DNA of 64,000 nucleotides from Helianthus annuus (GCF_002127325.2 NC_035436.2:106601591-106665590); one strand, 5' to 3'. Positions 1-12,300 are shown, counted from the first letter of the stretch. Program-made: numbers and translations. The notes: generated by a model from the sequence alone, not told the origin.

Positions 1-1
1 C

Positions 2-3000
2 AACGGGGGAAACAACAACAACAATGGCAATGAGGCAAGGGGTCGAGCTTTCGTGCTGGGACGAGGAGACGCAATGAACGATCCCAATGTGGTTATGGGT
101 AAGTTTCTCCTCGACGATATTTATGTTACTGTTTTATTTGATTCGGGTGCGGATACAAGTTATATTTCTGTGAAAGCCAGTAAATTGTTAAAACGTACAC
201 CAACACCCCTAAACACCAAACACGTCGTAGAACTAGCTAATGGTAAGAGTTTAGAAGCCACGCAGATAGTCAGGGGTTGTAGTATCGTCTTAGCCGGTCA
301 AGTTTTCTCCATCGACCTTATTCCCATAGTCTTGGGAAGCTTCGACATCGTCATAGGGATGGATTGGTTATCCCAACATCAGGCAGAGATCTTATGCAGC
401 GAGAAGATTATTCGCATTCCCCGTTCTGGTCAAGAACCTCTCGAAGTTCAAGGTGACAAGAGTGGTGCAGTGGTAGGCATCATCTCTTTCTTGAAGGCTC
501 AGAAGTGTCTGCGGAAGGGTCACACCGCAATCTTGGCACTCATTTCAGATGCATCAGTGAAGGAAAAGAAACTGGAGGATATTCCAGTTGTACGCGACTA
601 CCCTCAGGTGTTTCCTGAAGACTTACCTGGCTTACCGCCTCATCGTCAGGTCGAATTTCAAATCGAGCTCGCTCCAGGAGCAACACCCATAGTTCGCGCA
701 CCATATCGTCTAGCTCCATCAGAATTGGAAGAATTGTCAAAGCAGCTACAAGAGCTCTTGGAAAAGGGCTTCATTCGTCCAAGCTCTTCGCCTTGGGGAG
801 CTCCAGTGTTATTCGTGAGAAAGAAGGACGGTACCTTCAGGATGTGCATAGACTATCGGGAACTGAACAAGGTAACGGTGAAGAACCGTTATCCTCTTCC
901 ACGCATAGACGACTTATTCGACCAGTTGCAAGGGTCGTGTTATTACTCCAAGATAGACTTGAGGTCTGGTTATCATCAGCTGAGAGTCCGAGAGGAGGAC
1001 GTCTCCAAGACAGCATTTAGAACTCGCTACGGCCACTACGAGTTTCTTGTCATGCCGTTCGGGTTAACGAACGCGTCTGCCGTATTTATGGACCTTATGA
1101 ACAGGGTGTGCAAACCCTATCTTGAAAAATTCATCATTGTTTTCATCGACGACATTCTAATCTACTCCAAGAGTCAGGAGGAGCACGAGCAGCACCTACG
1201 CCTTATTTTGGAACTCCTTCGGAAGGAACAGCTGTATGCTAAGTTTTCGAAATGCGACTTCTGGCTTCGTGAAGTCCACTTCTTAGGCCATGTGGTGAAC
1301 AAGGATGGGATCCATGTTGATCCGTCCAAGGTAGACTCGATCAGAAACTGGCCTGCACCACATACGCCAACGGAAATACGCCAATTCTTGGGTTTGGCGG
1401 GTTACTACAGACGGTTTATTAAAGACTTCTCGAAGATAGCACAGCCGCTTACACTACTGACACAGAAAGGTGTCACGTACCGCTGGGGAGATTCCCAGGA
1501 AACCGCTTTTCAGTACCTAAAGGATAGGCTTTGCAGCGCGCCTATTCTCTCATTGCCAGAGGGCACGGACGACTTTGTGGTTTATTGTGACGCGTCGATA
1601 CAGGGTCTTGGGTGTGTATTGATGCAGCGGGATAAGGTTATTGCTTACGCTTCACGTCAACTCAAGGTTCACGAACGGAACTACACGACGCACGATTTAG
1701 AGCTGGGAGCTGTTGTTTTCGCGCTTAAGATATGGCGACACTACCTGTACGGTACCAGGTGCACGATTTACACCGATCACAGGAGTCTCGAGCATATCCT
1801 TAAGCAAAAGGATTTGAACATGCGTCAACGAAGATGGGTTGAACTACTTAACGATTACGAATGCGCCATCAAGTACCATCCAGGCAAGGCCAATGTTGTG
1901 GCTGACGCCCTCAGTCGAAAGGACACTCTACCTAGACGTGTACGAGCTTTGCAGCTCACTATACAGTCCAGTCTTCCAGCACAGATACGAAATGCTCAGG
2001 TAGAGGCATTGAAACCTGAAAATGTCAAAGCTGAAGCCCTACGCGGCTCAAGGCAACGAATGGAACAGAAGGCAGACGGCGCCTACTATGTAACGGGGCG
2101 TATTTGGGTCCCACTTTATGGCGGTCTACGCGAGCTGGTAATGGATGAAGCTCACAAGTCTCGTTACTCGGTACATCCAGGATCGGATAAAATGTACCAC
2201 GACATCAGAACTACTTATTGGTGGCCTGGCATGAAGGCCCACATTGCCACTTATGTCGGCAAATGCTTGACCTGTGCAAGAGTCAAGGTTGAATACCAGA
2301 AACCATCAGGCCTACTTCAGCAACCTACGATACCGCAATGGAAATGGGAAGAAATTTCCATGGATTTCGTTACAGGCCTACCTAGATCCCAGCGGGGGAA
2401 TGATACCATATGGGTGATCGTGGATCGACTCACCAAGTCTGCGCACTTCCTAGCTATAAAGGAAACGGATAAGTTCTCCACTCTCGCAGACATCTATCTC
2501 AAAGAAGTTGTTTCGAGGCACGGGGTGCCCACCTCCATCATTTCGGATCGGGATGCACGATTCACGTCAGAACTATGGCAAGCAATGCACAAATCTTTCG
2601 GCTCACGGTTAGACATGAGCACATCATATCATCCTCAGACGGATGGGCAGTCTGAGCGTACGATCCAAACTCTTGAAGACATGCTTCGGGCATGCGTTAT
2701 TGATTTCGGCAACGGCTGGGAAAAGCACCTCCCTTTGGTGGAGTTCTCATACAATAACAGTTATCACACCAGCATACAAGCTGCTCCATTCGAGGCATTG
2801 TACGGGCGTAAATGCCGGTCACCTCTCTGTTGGGCAGAGGTGGGGGATAGTCAGATTACGGGTCCAGAGATTGTAGTGGACGCCACAGAAAAGATTGCGC
2901 AAATACGACAACGCATGGCGGCAGCACGCGACCGTCAGAAAGCCTACGCGGACAAGCGTAGAAAGCCCTTGGAATTTCAGGTCGGGGACCGGGTTTTACT

Positions 3001-3499
3001 TAAAGTCTCACCCCGGAAGGGTGTGGTTCGTTTTAGCAAACAGGGCAAACTAAATCCGCGGTATGTCGGACCGTTCGAGATCATTGAGAAAATAGGCAAG
3101 GTGGCCTACAAACTAAACCTACCAGCTGAACTCGGTGTAGTTCACAATGTATTTCACGTGTCGAATCTGAAGAAGTGCCTGTCAGATGAGACCCTCATAA
3201 TACCCTTGAAAGAGCTCACTATCGACGAACAGTTGCACTTCGTCGAGGAACCTGTAGAAATCACGGACCGGGATGTTAAGGTCCTCAAACACAAGAGAAT
3301 CCCTCTTGTTCGAGTTCGTTGGAACTCCAAACGTGGCCCAGAGTACACCTGGGAACGCGAAGACCAGATGACAGAAAAGTACCCCCAGTTATTCAGAACC
3401 AATGCAACCACTACTGAGGCTGAAGCTACTACTGCGGAATTTCAGGACGAAATTCCAGATCAACGGGGGGAGGATGTGACACCCCAGGAAAATCAGTGA
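2..3499 (+). CDS. Gag C-terminus and Pol polyprotein (protease, RT, RNase H, integrase, chromodomain), 5'-partial
   Basis: The frame is open to the left edge, so the true start is outside; the GTG at 53 is not a start. Residue numbers here count from position 53. In order it shows: an aspartic protease with [10 protein letters not shown] at about residue 30; reverse transcriptase with the FIDDILIYS catalytic box at about 363; RNase H at about 508-620 ([13 protein letters not shown]); an integrase HHCC zinc finger at about 700-745; an integrase core with D at about 770, then D and E separated by exactly 35 residues (IISDRD ... QSE); and a C-terminal chromodomain ending YTWEREDQM...YPQLF, expected to guide integration into heterochromatin. 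That order and the chromodomain are those of chromoviruses; Tekay/Del-like is my reading from memory. No stop or frameshift interrupts about 1,160 codons. It makes the enzymes for proviral copying and could supply the defective Gypsy relatives here in trans (inference). Confidence 0.95.
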   Translation, partial: NGGNNNNNGNEARGRAFVLGRGDAMNDPNVVMGKFLLDDIYVTVLFDSGADTSYISVKASKLLKRTPTPLNTKHVVELANGKSLEATQIVRGCSIVLAGQVFSIDLIPIVLGSFDIVIGMDWLSQHQAEILCSEKIIRIPRSGQEPLEVQGDKSGAVVGIISFLKAQKCLRKGHTAILALISDASVKEKKLEDIPVVRDYPQVFPEDLPGLPPHRQVEFQIELAPGATPIVRAPYRLAPSELEELSKQLQELLEKGFIRPSSSPWGAPVLFVRKKDGTFRMCIDYRELNKVTVKNRYPLPRIDDLFDQLQGSCYYSKIDLRSGYHQLRVREEDVSKTAFRTRYGHYEFLVMPFGLTNASAVFMDLMNRVCKPYLEKFIIVFIDDILIYSKSQEEHEQHLRLILELLRKEQLYAKFSKCDFWLREVHFLGHVVNKDGIHVDPSKVDSIRNWPAPHTPTEIRQFLGLAGYYRRFIKDFSKIAQPLTLLTQKGVTYRWGDSQETAFQYLKDRLCSAPILSLPEGTDDFVVYCDASIQGLGCVLMQRDKVIAYASRQLKVHERNYTTHDLELGAVVFALKIWRHYLYGTRCTIYTDHRSLEHILKQKDLNMRQRRWVELLNDYECAIKYHPGKANVVADALSRKDTLPRRVRALQLTIQSSLPAQIRNAQVEALKPENVKAEALRGSRQRMEQKADGAYYVTGRIWVPLYGGLRELVMDEAHKSRYSVHPGSDKMYHDIRTTYWWPGMKAHIATYVGKCLTCARVKVEYQKPSGLLQQPTIPQWKWEEISMDFVTGLPRSQRGNDTIWVIVDRLTKSAHFLAIKETDKFSTLADIYLKEVVSRHGVPTSIISDRDARFTSELWQAMHKSFGSRLDMSTSYHPQTDGQSERTIQTLEDMLRACVIDFGNGWEKHLPLVEFSYNNSYHTSIQAAPFEALYGRKCRSPLCWAEVGDSQITGPEIVVDATEKIAQIRQRMAAARDRQKAYADKRRKPLEFQVGDRVLLKVSPRKGVVRFSKQGKLNPRYVGPFEIIEKIGKVAYKLNLPAELGVVHNVFHVSNLKKCLSDETLIIPLKELTIDEQLHFVEEPVEITDRDVKVLKHKRIPLVRVRWNSKRGPEYTWEREDQMTEKYPQLFRTNATTTEAEATTAEFQDEIPDQRGEDVTPQENQ
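3436..3483 (+). repeat. Second, upstream copy of the hairpin / purine tract / LTR-start module, inside the pol 3' end
   Basis: A GAATTTC...CGAAATTC inverted repeat (one mismatch), then a G-rich tract, then GATGTGACACCCC. This resembles the true boundary about 100 bp downstream, including the TGTGACA of the LTR start. It lies inside the reading frame. Confidence 0.6.
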
Positions 3500-3538
3500 A
3501 CGATACGACTTACCTAGCTTCCTCAGTGAGTGCGTACC

Positions 3539-3575
3539 AAATTTCGGGACGAAATTTCTTTTTAGTTGGGGATAA
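3539..3575 (+). promoter_or_regulatory. Polypurine-tract region of Gypsy-A with a perfect hairpin
   Basis: AAATTTCG and CGAAATTT form a perfect 8-bp inverted repeat around a GGA loop (3539-3557), followed by a purine-rich stretch (AGTTGGGGATAA) that ends at the LTR start. This is the position of the plus-strand primer. The same hairpin with compensated stems precedes the 3' LTR in Gypsy-B, Gypsy-C and Gypsy-D. Confidence 0.8.
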
Positions 3576-5071
3576 TGTGACAACTCGTACTTTAGACCTA
3601 TCTTGTAACGTTACGTGAGCTACTCTAATTGAATAAATGCATGTTTATGTGATATGTGTGGATTTAATGTTAGTATAGTAAACGAGCCCAAACCGTACAC
3701 CATAACCCGATCGCACAAGGCTCAACCGGTCGCACAAGCCCATTTGGGCCGCACCTTGTAATCGGACACCATAGGGCAGCCGAGTTGGGCTCGGCCCACT
3801 CCCCTTATACGCAAACAAACACTCTCTAGGGACTTGTTTTCTCATTTGTTGCAAAACATAACACACACAAGTTCACAAACCCTAGGAGCTCTCATTCTCT
3901 CTCTCGTCTCCTCTTGAAACCGGCGACAACTCCATTGTTCACCCGAGACCTTTCTTGTTCATCCTCTAATCCGGTTAGTGTCTTATTATCGGCTCGTATT
4001 ATATGTGATATTGTTAATAATCGGATTACATGATCGGTTAGGGTTATGCTAGTAACTCGGTTGATATGTTGTAATGATATGTGTATGCATGATAACCGGA
4101 TTGAAGTTTGCTATCCTTGTTATTGTTCTTGTTGTAAATCGGATTGCATGATTAGAACCGAATGGATATGTATAATCGGCTGTATGCATATGATTGTGTT
4201 TAAGAAATCCGTTTGGAATGATTTAGGTTGCATGATAGTCTATGTATTTGTTAAGCACATGATCCGATCATATGTTCTGTGTAATAGTGATTAATTGTTC
4301 TTGATGATGATGATAAGAATGTGCATGAATGTGAATAATTGTTAATTGATCTGATTAGTGAAACTGCCAAACTTGTTAGCTGATATCACGGAAATCATGT
4401 GCATGAAATCAGGAAATCTGTTACAAATTGATAGACTCGACACGGTTGCGAGTCGAGACCGTGTGATCTCGACCTGAGCATGATAACCCGAGAGCGACAT
4501 TGCGAGTCCCGTTGCAACTCGAGACCTCACACCGACACACAGCAGCACCAACCGAGACCGAGGTTGCGGGTCCAGTTGCGACTCGAGATCATTCTTGTTG
4601 CGACTCGAGACCTCGGAACCAGCTCAACTCGAGACCGCTTGGTCTCGACTCGAGACTGTGAGCACGGGCACCTTATTATTGGACTGTTTAATCTTATTGG
4701 GCCGATATTGTATTATTGATTTGTTATGATATTTGGGCCGGAGGTTATTGGACCGACTCCTAGTTTCACAAGTTGGATATGTTATGACAGTTAACTGATG
4801 TTACGTGTTTGTCATGATTATTACGTGCACGTTACCTACTAGTCTATGTGATACATATGTGCGCTACTTGAGTCAAAACCTGACTTGTGTGGTAACCCTG
4901 TTAGGACGAGATTGACCACTTAAGTTCAAGGAACCTTTTTGTGTATCTGCCGAGCAAACCAAGGTGAGTTCACACAGCCAAGGCATGGGATTCCCGGGTT
5001 GGGAATTAGGTTGGAATGTTTGATATGGAATGATTACTCGTACTTACGCAATCACTAGACTATAGACCATC

Positions 5072-5315
5072 GTCCTCAGGATAGTCAGGACACTTACGTA
5101 AAACCTACGTAAACTAGTATCTACCATTGTCTCCCGGGTCGGGAGGAACTTACGTAAATCCTACGTAACCTAATACCCGCTACTGTCTTCCGGGTCGGAA
5201 GGACACTTACGTAAATCCTACGTAAACCCCACGCATACCACTGTCCTCGGGGAAGGGCACTCACGTAAATCCTACGTGACCTTGTACGTATTCCTGTTCT
5301 CGGATTAAGAAGAAC
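5072..5315 (+). repeat. Tandem array in the Gypsy-A LTR; each unit carries a hairpin
   Basis: Units of about 55-60 bp each contain ACTTACGTAAATCCTACGT (itself an ACGTA/TACGT inverted repeat) and then a short hairpin. The hairpin arms differ but stay complementary: GTCCT/AGGAC (5072/5087), CTCCCG/CGGGAG around GGT (5131-5145), CTTCCG/CGGAAG around GGT (5187-5201), and GTTCT/AGAAC (5296/5311). One unit near 5241-5258 is less well paired. Confidence 0.8.
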
Positions 5316-5345
5316 ACATGGTTGCAAATAGTCTAGTAAGTACCA

Positions 5346-5470
5346 TAATGGGAAGCCCCCATTAGTAAAGATAAACGTGGGAATCCCCCACTAGTAATAT
5401 ATATATAAGCATGGGAAACCCCCACCATTAGTACATACATGCATGGGAAGCCCCCAACTAGATGAACGTA
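5346..5470 (+). repeat. Short interspersed repeats in the Gypsy-A LTR
   Basis: Four copies of GGGAAnCCCCCA followed by an ACTAG/ATTAG-like word, spaced about 30-40 bp apart (near 5350, 5379, 5413 and 5452). No function is evident. Confidence 0.65.
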
Positions 5471-6626
5471 CTCATTACTATTACGAACTTATTTTCTGTG
5501 AACTCGCTCAACTAGTTGTTGATTATCTGCTGCATGCCTTGCAGGACCTTAGGTACATTATGGAGCTTGCACAGGGAGGAGCAGGTCGTTGTGGGATACA
5601 GATCGTGAACGATATTTGAACTTATAACTTATTTTGGGTTTTCATTAATATGCTTCCGCTACTTAAACAAAGTTTGGTTTGAACATCAATCGTATTGATT
5701 TGGGTTTTTGAACTACTTTAACTATTATATGCTTGTTCAATATGATTGGTGGCTTGATCCTGGTCATGTCACGCTCCCAAGCAGTGGTACTACACGGGTG
5801 GATTTTGGGGGTGTGACAAGTTGAATGTGCAGGTGCTCAAGAAAAATGAAGACTGTGAGAATGGAAACTGGAGCAGCCTGACACAACGGGAAGAGGAGGC
5901 AGCTGGACCCTGTGTTGGTTGAAACAGGGAGTTTGTTTGTTTTCTGTAAATAAATAAACAATATTTCAAAAACCATAAAAATTTGAAAAATTAAAAACCA
6001 AAAATATGTTTGTTTTTAATTTTCCTCAAAAAATAGAAAATTTCAAAAATATGTGTTGATTGAATATGCCGAAACCCTCACGACGGAACAAACATGATTA
6101 CTTTCACAAGATTGAAAAACGGTTTTCAAACTGTCGAAAATCAATGGGTTGTAAATCATGGGGGTACTTTATGTTAGATTTTCTGCGAAACAGAGCACAG
6201 TAAGCAGAAAATGGATGGCGAGACAAAGCTATCAGTATCGGTTTGTCAAATTGTCTTTTAATGGTTTTGCATTTTAGGGGGAGAAAAATTGTCAGAAAAT
6301 TCAAAAACATTAGAAAATTTGAAAAAGCCAAAAACATGATAAAATTCGAAAATTTGAGTTTTGTGAAAAAAAGAGGAAATGATAGTACATCAGTAGACAA
6401 TCACAGTATGCTAAAGAAATGTAATGATTAAATAGCGTTAAATAGTCTCACTGATGATATGCCAATAGGTTTTTATACATTTAGTAAACTTTTTCGGGAT
6501 ATAAATCTAAATTCAAACTTGCTTATTTCGTGGGGAACACTACTTGGATATAGGTAACCCCTGGAATCTCGTTTGAAGGATCCCTCTTTCTGAGATACTA
6601 GTTCTTTATACTCAGTGATATCTGGG

Positions 6627-6683
6627 GTATTATTCCAGGACTTCTGATTTTGCGGAAGCAATGGCCTAGTCCCCGTATAATAC
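6627..6683 (+). other. Hairpin H1, Copia-D copy
   Basis: Outer arms GTATTATTCCAGGACT (6627-6642) and AGTCCCCGTATAATAC (6668-6683) pair at about 13 of 16 positions. The inner stem is TTGC/GCAA around GGAA (6650-6661). The inner stem sequence differs from every other copy but stays fully paired. Confidence 0.8.
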
Positions 6684-6802
6684 TTTCTGTTTGCTTGAAA
6701 TATAGTGCCGCCCTTAGCTTAAAAATGATGAAACATTGAAAAAATGCTAATCATGTGCTATTGAAGAAAAGATCCCTCTAAAGGGGACACACCTAAAGTC
6801 GA

Positions 6803-6850
6803 ACCGTCATCTCTCTGCTGAACGGAAGTTCTGACCTGAGCTCTCACGGT
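6803..6850 (+). other. Hairpin H2, Copia-D copy
   Basis: Outer arms ACCGT (6803-6807) and ACGGT (6846-6850); inner stem GAAC/GTTC around GGAA (6820-6831). Most other copies have GCCGT/ACGGC and ATAC/GTAT, so both stems have covaried. Confidence 0.78.
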
Positions 6851-7269
6851 TTCGCATCTAACCCCTTACAGATATCATCTAGGTATACTCACCTGTAAGA
6901 CTGAATATTGGGATCTGGATACAGGAGTATATTCAAGACGTGGGACACATGAATGAGTTTAAGTTCTTAAAACACCTAATTCGTATCCTGAATCAGTTGA
7001 AGTTTGTGTGAAAATTTAAGTGGATTAGTATATCGACAATCTAAGGGAATTGTTTAATTCTTAATGTGAAACTAAGCTCAACGGTACTTGTGACTTGTCA
7101 AAAACTGATATGATCCTCTGACGCATACTCAAACAAAAATATTGTCTGTAAATATGTTTGTAAATATTTCTTTACTGCTTTATGTTTTCAGAAAATACAA
7201 AAAGATTTTTGATTCTGCTTTATTTTCGACAACCGATGTCTGAGATGCTGAGTGTCAAAATCTAAGTAA

Positions 7270-7717
7270 TGTTGGACCGTGTTCTGACCCTAAACAGTCA
7301 GTTGAGAACGTTCATCTTCACGTACGAAGGCGGAATCAACGTAAATGAAGTTACACAGCTTTTCCTATTCAATTCCTTCTCTTTTATTGCTTTTTGATTA
7401 CAATTTGACAGAGTTTCATTACAAAAGCAATCCACAAGTTCTGCTCCAACGTACACGAATGATTGATCAGGTTTCGCTCAACCCGACTATTTATAGTCCA
7501 AATGCTTTCGCTTATACGACATGCCGTATAAGCGAAACTACCTGCTAAACCACATGAGCGAAACCATATTGACACATAAGCGGAACTACTTCTACACATG
7601 TTCACAAAAGCGAAACTACAACATAAACTTCTAATTTGACTTTCAAGAACCTATGTTGACCTATCTTGACCTAAGACGTAATGCAGACGTAGTCAATAGA
7701 CATTCCATGCCTCAACA
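7270..7717 (-). repeat. 3' LTR of Copia-A
   Basis: 448 bp, 15 bp longer than its partner because of a 5-bp and a 10-bp indel. Minus-strand TATA box at 7497-7506 (CTATTTATAG on plus). Several AAGCGAAA-type motifs and a TTTCGCTTATACG/CGTATAAGCGAAA inverted repeat lie just upstream of the TATA box in the element's sense. Confidence 0.93.
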
Positions 7718-7740
7718 GACTCTCCCTTGGATGTTGACGA
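7718..7740 (-). promoter_or_regulatory. Polypurine tract of Copia-A
   Basis: In the element's sense this reads CATCCAAGGGAGAGTC directly before the LTR, the same position and wording as in the other Copia copies (CATCCGAGGGGGAGTC). Confidence 0.75.
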
Positions 7741-8745
7741 AGTTTTCAGCTCCGAGTCTTCAGTCTTGATCTTTTCTCCAACTCTCTGTCTTCTCATCAT
7801 AAGCACTCTATCTTCACAGGTTTAGGATCACAACCTAACTCTATCTTCAAACTCCCCTTGGACTGATGATCCAGACTCCCCTTTCACAGACTCCCCCTCT
7901 CATTATGCTAGAATCTGAGATATCTGGTTCAAGCTTTGACAATTTGCTTTCGTTGGGAATAATGAAGTCCAAACCTGTTACTCAACCAATAACATTACAA
8001 TTCTATCTTTTCAAACAATAAATCATAAACTCAATCAGCTTTAGAAATCCACTCAAGTATTCAGGTCCAAGTTAATGACCCTGATTACTCAATTAATCTA
8101 CCAAGTTCAACTCAATGACCTTGGTTGATCATTTGACGAATCAAACTGATTTTGTAAAAACATTTTCACATTTTCTAAAAAAGAATGTAACAAGCATCAA
8201 CTTAATGAACTTGTTTTAACTTTGAGAACTTCTCAATCTCTGACAAAGTAAGCTCTCCTCATTCTTTAGTTCAGAACTTTCCTGCATCTGCTTCAATCTC
8301 TGAGAATCCAACAATCAACTCTCCACTTTGGTTTGTCAAAAATAAAACAGAAATGAAATCTTTTTGGATTTTATTAAAGTGTTCTAAACTAAGAAATAAA
8401 ATGCAGTAAACTTAAATTGTAGAAAATAAAGAAATTGAACTATTTACAAACTTATTTTTGGCGAGCGTGTTAGGGAATCATATCAGCTTTTTAGAAAAAT
8501 TACTAGTACCATTAAGCTTTATCATGCTCAGACTTAAACAATTCACCTCGATTGTCGATATACTGATCCATCTTAAATTTTCACACAGATTTCAATCTAT
8601 TTAGGATACGACTTAGATGTTTTATGAACTTAGCTCAATTCATGTGTCCCACCTCTTGAATATACTCCGGTATCCAGAATCCCAGATATTCAGTCTTACA
8701 GGTGAGTATACCAAAAATGATATATGTTAGGGATTAAATGCGAGG

Positions 8746-8794
8746 GCCGTGAGAGCTCAGGTCGATACTTCCGTATACGCAGATAGATGACGGC
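8746..8794 (-). other. Hairpin H2, Copia-A copy
   Basis: Outer arms GCCGT/ACGGC; inner ATAC/GTAT around GGAA in the element's sense (plus strand ATACTTCCGTAT at 8765-8776). Confidence 0.78.
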
Positions 8795-8912
8795 TTCGAC
8801 TTTCTGGTGTGTCCCCTTTAGAGGATCTTTTAGTTACAACAGCAGCGACTATCAATTTTATTGTTTCATCAGCTTGCTGAGGGCGATGCTATGTTTCAAG
8901 CATTTGCAGAAA

Positions 8913-8968
8913 GTATTATTCGGGGACTACGTCAGTACTTCCATACAGCAGAAGTCCCGGAATAATAC
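8913..8968 (-). other. Hairpin H1, Copia-A copy
   Basis: Outer arms pair at 15 of 16 positions. The inner stem is GTAT/GTAC around GGAA, with a U-G wobble where Copia-C has U-A. Apex on the plus strand at 8935-8946. Confidence 0.8.
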
Positions 8969-9333
8969 CCCAGATGTCACTGAGTATAAAGACCTAGTAT
9001 CTCAGAATATGGGACCTTTCAAACGAGATTTCAGGGGTTACCTATATATCCAAGTAGTGTTCCCCACGAATTTCACAAGTTTGAAATTTTAGGTTTATAT
9101 CCCGAATAAATCTACTAAATGTGCGAAAACCTATCGACACATCATCAGTAAGACTGTTTAACTCATTTAAACTTTACAATTCTTTAGCATACTGTAATTG
9201 TCTAGCCGATGTACTATCAATTTCCCTATATACACAAGCTCTTTTTCAAATTTTATATTGTTTTTGGATTTTTGCATTTTTTACTGTTTTTGTATTTTCT
9301 GAAAGATAAACAATATACATCTATCTACTCCCC

Positions 9334-12300
9334 CTAAATACCAAAACAGGTAAAAAATCGACAAACCATTGCAAATTGTTTCTCATCTTCATCCGCAACA
9401 GTACTCTCATCAACGCCAATTATGCCATCCGACACTGACAGAAGCTTCATACCATTCAGTTTTAACAAATATTTAAACCGATTTTTATCAAAAGCTTTGG
9501 TATGTAAATCAGCTTTCTGTTCGTCAGTGTGGATTTTCTCAATTCGTATCAACTTTTTCTCAAAGCAATCGCTAATAAAGTGATGACGAATCTCTATATG
9601 TTTAGTTTTAGCGTGATGTACTGGATTCTTTGTTATATTTATTGCGGCCTCATTATCAACAAAAAGAGGTGTGTTAAGAAACTGCAAACTGTAGTCGCGC
9701 ATTTGTTGCTGTATCCACAAGATCTGAGAGCAGCAACTGCTAGCAGAAACATACTCCGCTTCACATGTAGATAGCGCCACAGACGTTTGTTTCTTACACT
9801 GCCAGGTAACCAATCTAGGTCCAAAGAACTGGCATCCTGCAGTTGTTGATTTTGTATTGACTTTGCAGCATCCGAAATCCGAATCGGAATACCCTTCGAG
9901 CGTAAAGTCGCCTTTTCTAGGATACCACAACCCCAATATAGGTGTTCCTTTCAAGTAACGTAATATCCTCTTCACAATAATCATGTGCGAAACTCTCGGG
10001 TTAGATTGATATCTTGCTGCGAGGCACGTTGGGTACATAATATCAGGACGTGAAGCTGTTAGATACATCAATGAAACTATCATGGATCGATAAAACGTTT
10101 CATCAGCCCTATCTCCGGTGAGATCTGGGTGAATCCCATGATTTGTCGCAAGTGGCGTAGCAGCTGGAGTAGAACTTGACCTTCCAAATTTCTCTAGAAT
10201 ATCATGCACGTACTTCGTCTGGTGAATGAAAATTCCCTCAGGTAGTTGTTCAACTTGTAGACCCAGAAAGAATTTCATCTCCCCCATTGATGACATTTCG
10301 AATTTTTTCTTCATCACCTGTTCGAAATCTTTTCATAGTTTCTCATTCGTTGACCTAAAAATTATATCGTCTACATAAATCTGAACTATCAGAAGATGTC
10401 CGTCGACCTCTTTAGTGAAGAGAGTGGCATCCACTTTTCCACGAATGAACTTGTTGGCTAGTAGGTGTTGAGACAAAGTCTCATACCAAGCTCTCGGGGC
10501 CTGCTGTAAACCATACAGCGCTTTGTCCAATAAGTAGACCTTGTTTTTGTGGATTGGGTCAGTAAAGCCCGGCGGCTGACCGACATAAACCTCCTCTTTG
10601 ACCTTCCCATAAAGAAACGCCGAGTTTACATCCAACTGATAAACTTTGAAGTTCTTCCAAGACGCAAATGCTAGGAAAATTCTGATTGCCTCTAGTCGTG
10701 CCACAGGAGCATAGACTTCTGTAAAATCAATCCCTTCCTGTTGACTAAAGCCCTGAACAACAAGTCGAGTTTTGTTCCTTACAACCACTCCTCTGTCCTC
10801 TCTCTTACACTTGAACACCCATTTTGTATTGATTTTCCTTTGACCATCCGGTAAATCCACTAGCTTCCACACTCCCAACTTTTCAAACTGACTCAACTCT
10901 TCTTGCATCGCAATGACCCAAGAGTCTTCAGTAAGCGCCTCCTTATACGTTCTTGGTTCGATCTGCGAAATGAAACAACTTAATGAAAATTCAGTTTGTA
11001 AAGGTGCTACTGTAGAATAAAAACATGTTAAGCCCTGGTCTATTTGACGTCTCGTGCGAACGCCTGAATGCAATTCTCCTATGATCAACTCCTCTGGATG
11101 ATAAGAAAGAGTTCGCGGCATCACTTCGCTTAGAACATCCACATCACCTTCCAGATTAGTAACATTTTGATTTGCACTTTGTTCACCAATTTGGTTTATT
11201 TGACATGAATCCTGAATCTGCTCCACCTCAGAATCTGAATCTCCATGATCAAAGATCGGCATGTTCTCTGATTCTTGATTATTATCCTGATCTGACTGAT
11301 TATCTTGAGCAACTTCATTCTGTTGGACATCATCGTGTTCACCAGCATTACTCGGACCTGCTTCATTGTCATTCGAAGTTTCCCGTGGTCGTCTTGAATA
11401 CTCAGCTGGGAACCTTTGCTGTGACTCGTACTCACGCAAAATATCCAGCTCATCAAAGAAATCTTCTTCTTCTTCTTCTTCTTCTTCTTCTTCCATCATG
11501 TCAAACGATTCCCACAACTTGTCATAATGATATCACCATGAATCTCCTGGACTTTGTGGCGGCATATAATAACCTTGACATTCAACATTTGCAGCTTCAA
11601 TAATGCGCTTCTCCCTTGGAACGAAGACACGTCGCATCGGATTTGCATAACCAACAAATATTCCCTCAATGCACTTCGGACCAAACTTTCCATGAGGCTC
11701 TATAACAGTACAGGGTGACCCGAACGGTTATAGATACTTCAAATTTGGTTTGCGATTATTGATCAGCTCAAAGCATGTTTTGTTGAACTTACTGACAGTG
11801 AGAACACTGTTGAGCGTATAGCATGCGGCGGAAACAGCTTCAGCCCAGAAATTAATTGGTAACTTTGAATCTGCAAGCATAGTTCTAGCCGTCTCGATTA
11901 GTGTCCGGTTTTTGCGTTCTGCGACTCCATTCTGCTGTGGAGTGTACGGAGCACTAAACTCATGCAATATACCTTTTTCATCACAAAATTCTTCCATTCT
12001 GCTGTTCTTGAATTCAGTACCATTATCACTTCGAATTCTTTTGATACGCCGTTGGTACAAATTCTCAATCTTCTTGAACAACGCCATTAAACTGTCAAAC
12101 GTTTCGTCTTTCGTCTTCAAGAAAGAAACCCACGAAAATCTGGAATAATCGTCAGTAACCACAAGACAATATTTATCTCCCGTAATGCTCTTGACATTCA
12201 CCGGACCAAACAAATCCATGTGAAGTCTCTCCAAGGGTCTTGAGACTGAATTGACTTGCTTTGTAGGGTGTGACTTTTTCTTCTGCTTGCCTTTAACACA

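Larger units (their letters stand above)
1..5818 (+). mobile_element. Gypsy-A: 3' part of a chromovirus (Ty3/Gypsy) retrotransposon
   Basis: The window opens inside this element. It holds the last residues of gag, the whole pol frame, a hairpin plus purine tract, and a 2243-bp 3' LTR that begins TGTGACA and ends TGTGACA. The 5' LTR and most of gag lie to the left of the window. The 5 bases after the LTR (agttg) would be the target duplication, but its partner is outside the window. The sequence to the right is the 3' noncoding region of Copia-D, so Gypsy-A inserted into Copia-D. The uninterrupted pol frame suggests a young, possibly autonomous copy. Confidence 0.93.
3576..5818 (+). repeat. 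3' LTR of Gypsy-A
   Basis: Starts TGTGACAACT immediately after the purine tract and ends GGGTGTGACA. Length is 2243 bp. It holds no coding sequence. A TTATACG stretch near 3806 is the only weak TATA candidate I noticed. The region from about 5040 to 5470 carries two internal repeat arrays, listed separately. Confidence 0.88.
5819..7269 (+). other. Copia-D 3' noncoding region, first segment
   Basis: No credible ORF. The first 400 bp are A+T-rich and unrecognised, although ATGTGCAGGTGCTC near 5825 resembles the gag/pol spacer of the other Copia copies. From about 6270 it aligns by eye with the conserved 3' noncoding block found in all six Copia copies, including hairpins H1 (6627-6683) and H2 (6803-6850). 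It is interrupted at 7270 by Copia-A. Confidence 0.8.
7741..9333 (-). other. Copia-A 3' noncoding region
   Basis: Lies between the pol stop and the purine tract. The part nearest pol (about 8460-9330) is the conserved noncoding block with H1 and H2. The rest (7741-8460) is A+T-rich and shares short stretches with Copia-D and Copia-E. I accept no ORF here. Confidence 0.8.

Noticed and set aside
11172..11603. A 143-codon plus-strand frame with a leucine run
   Set aside because: Shadow of the Copia-A pol frame; the leucines are the TTC/CTT microsatellite read in another frame.
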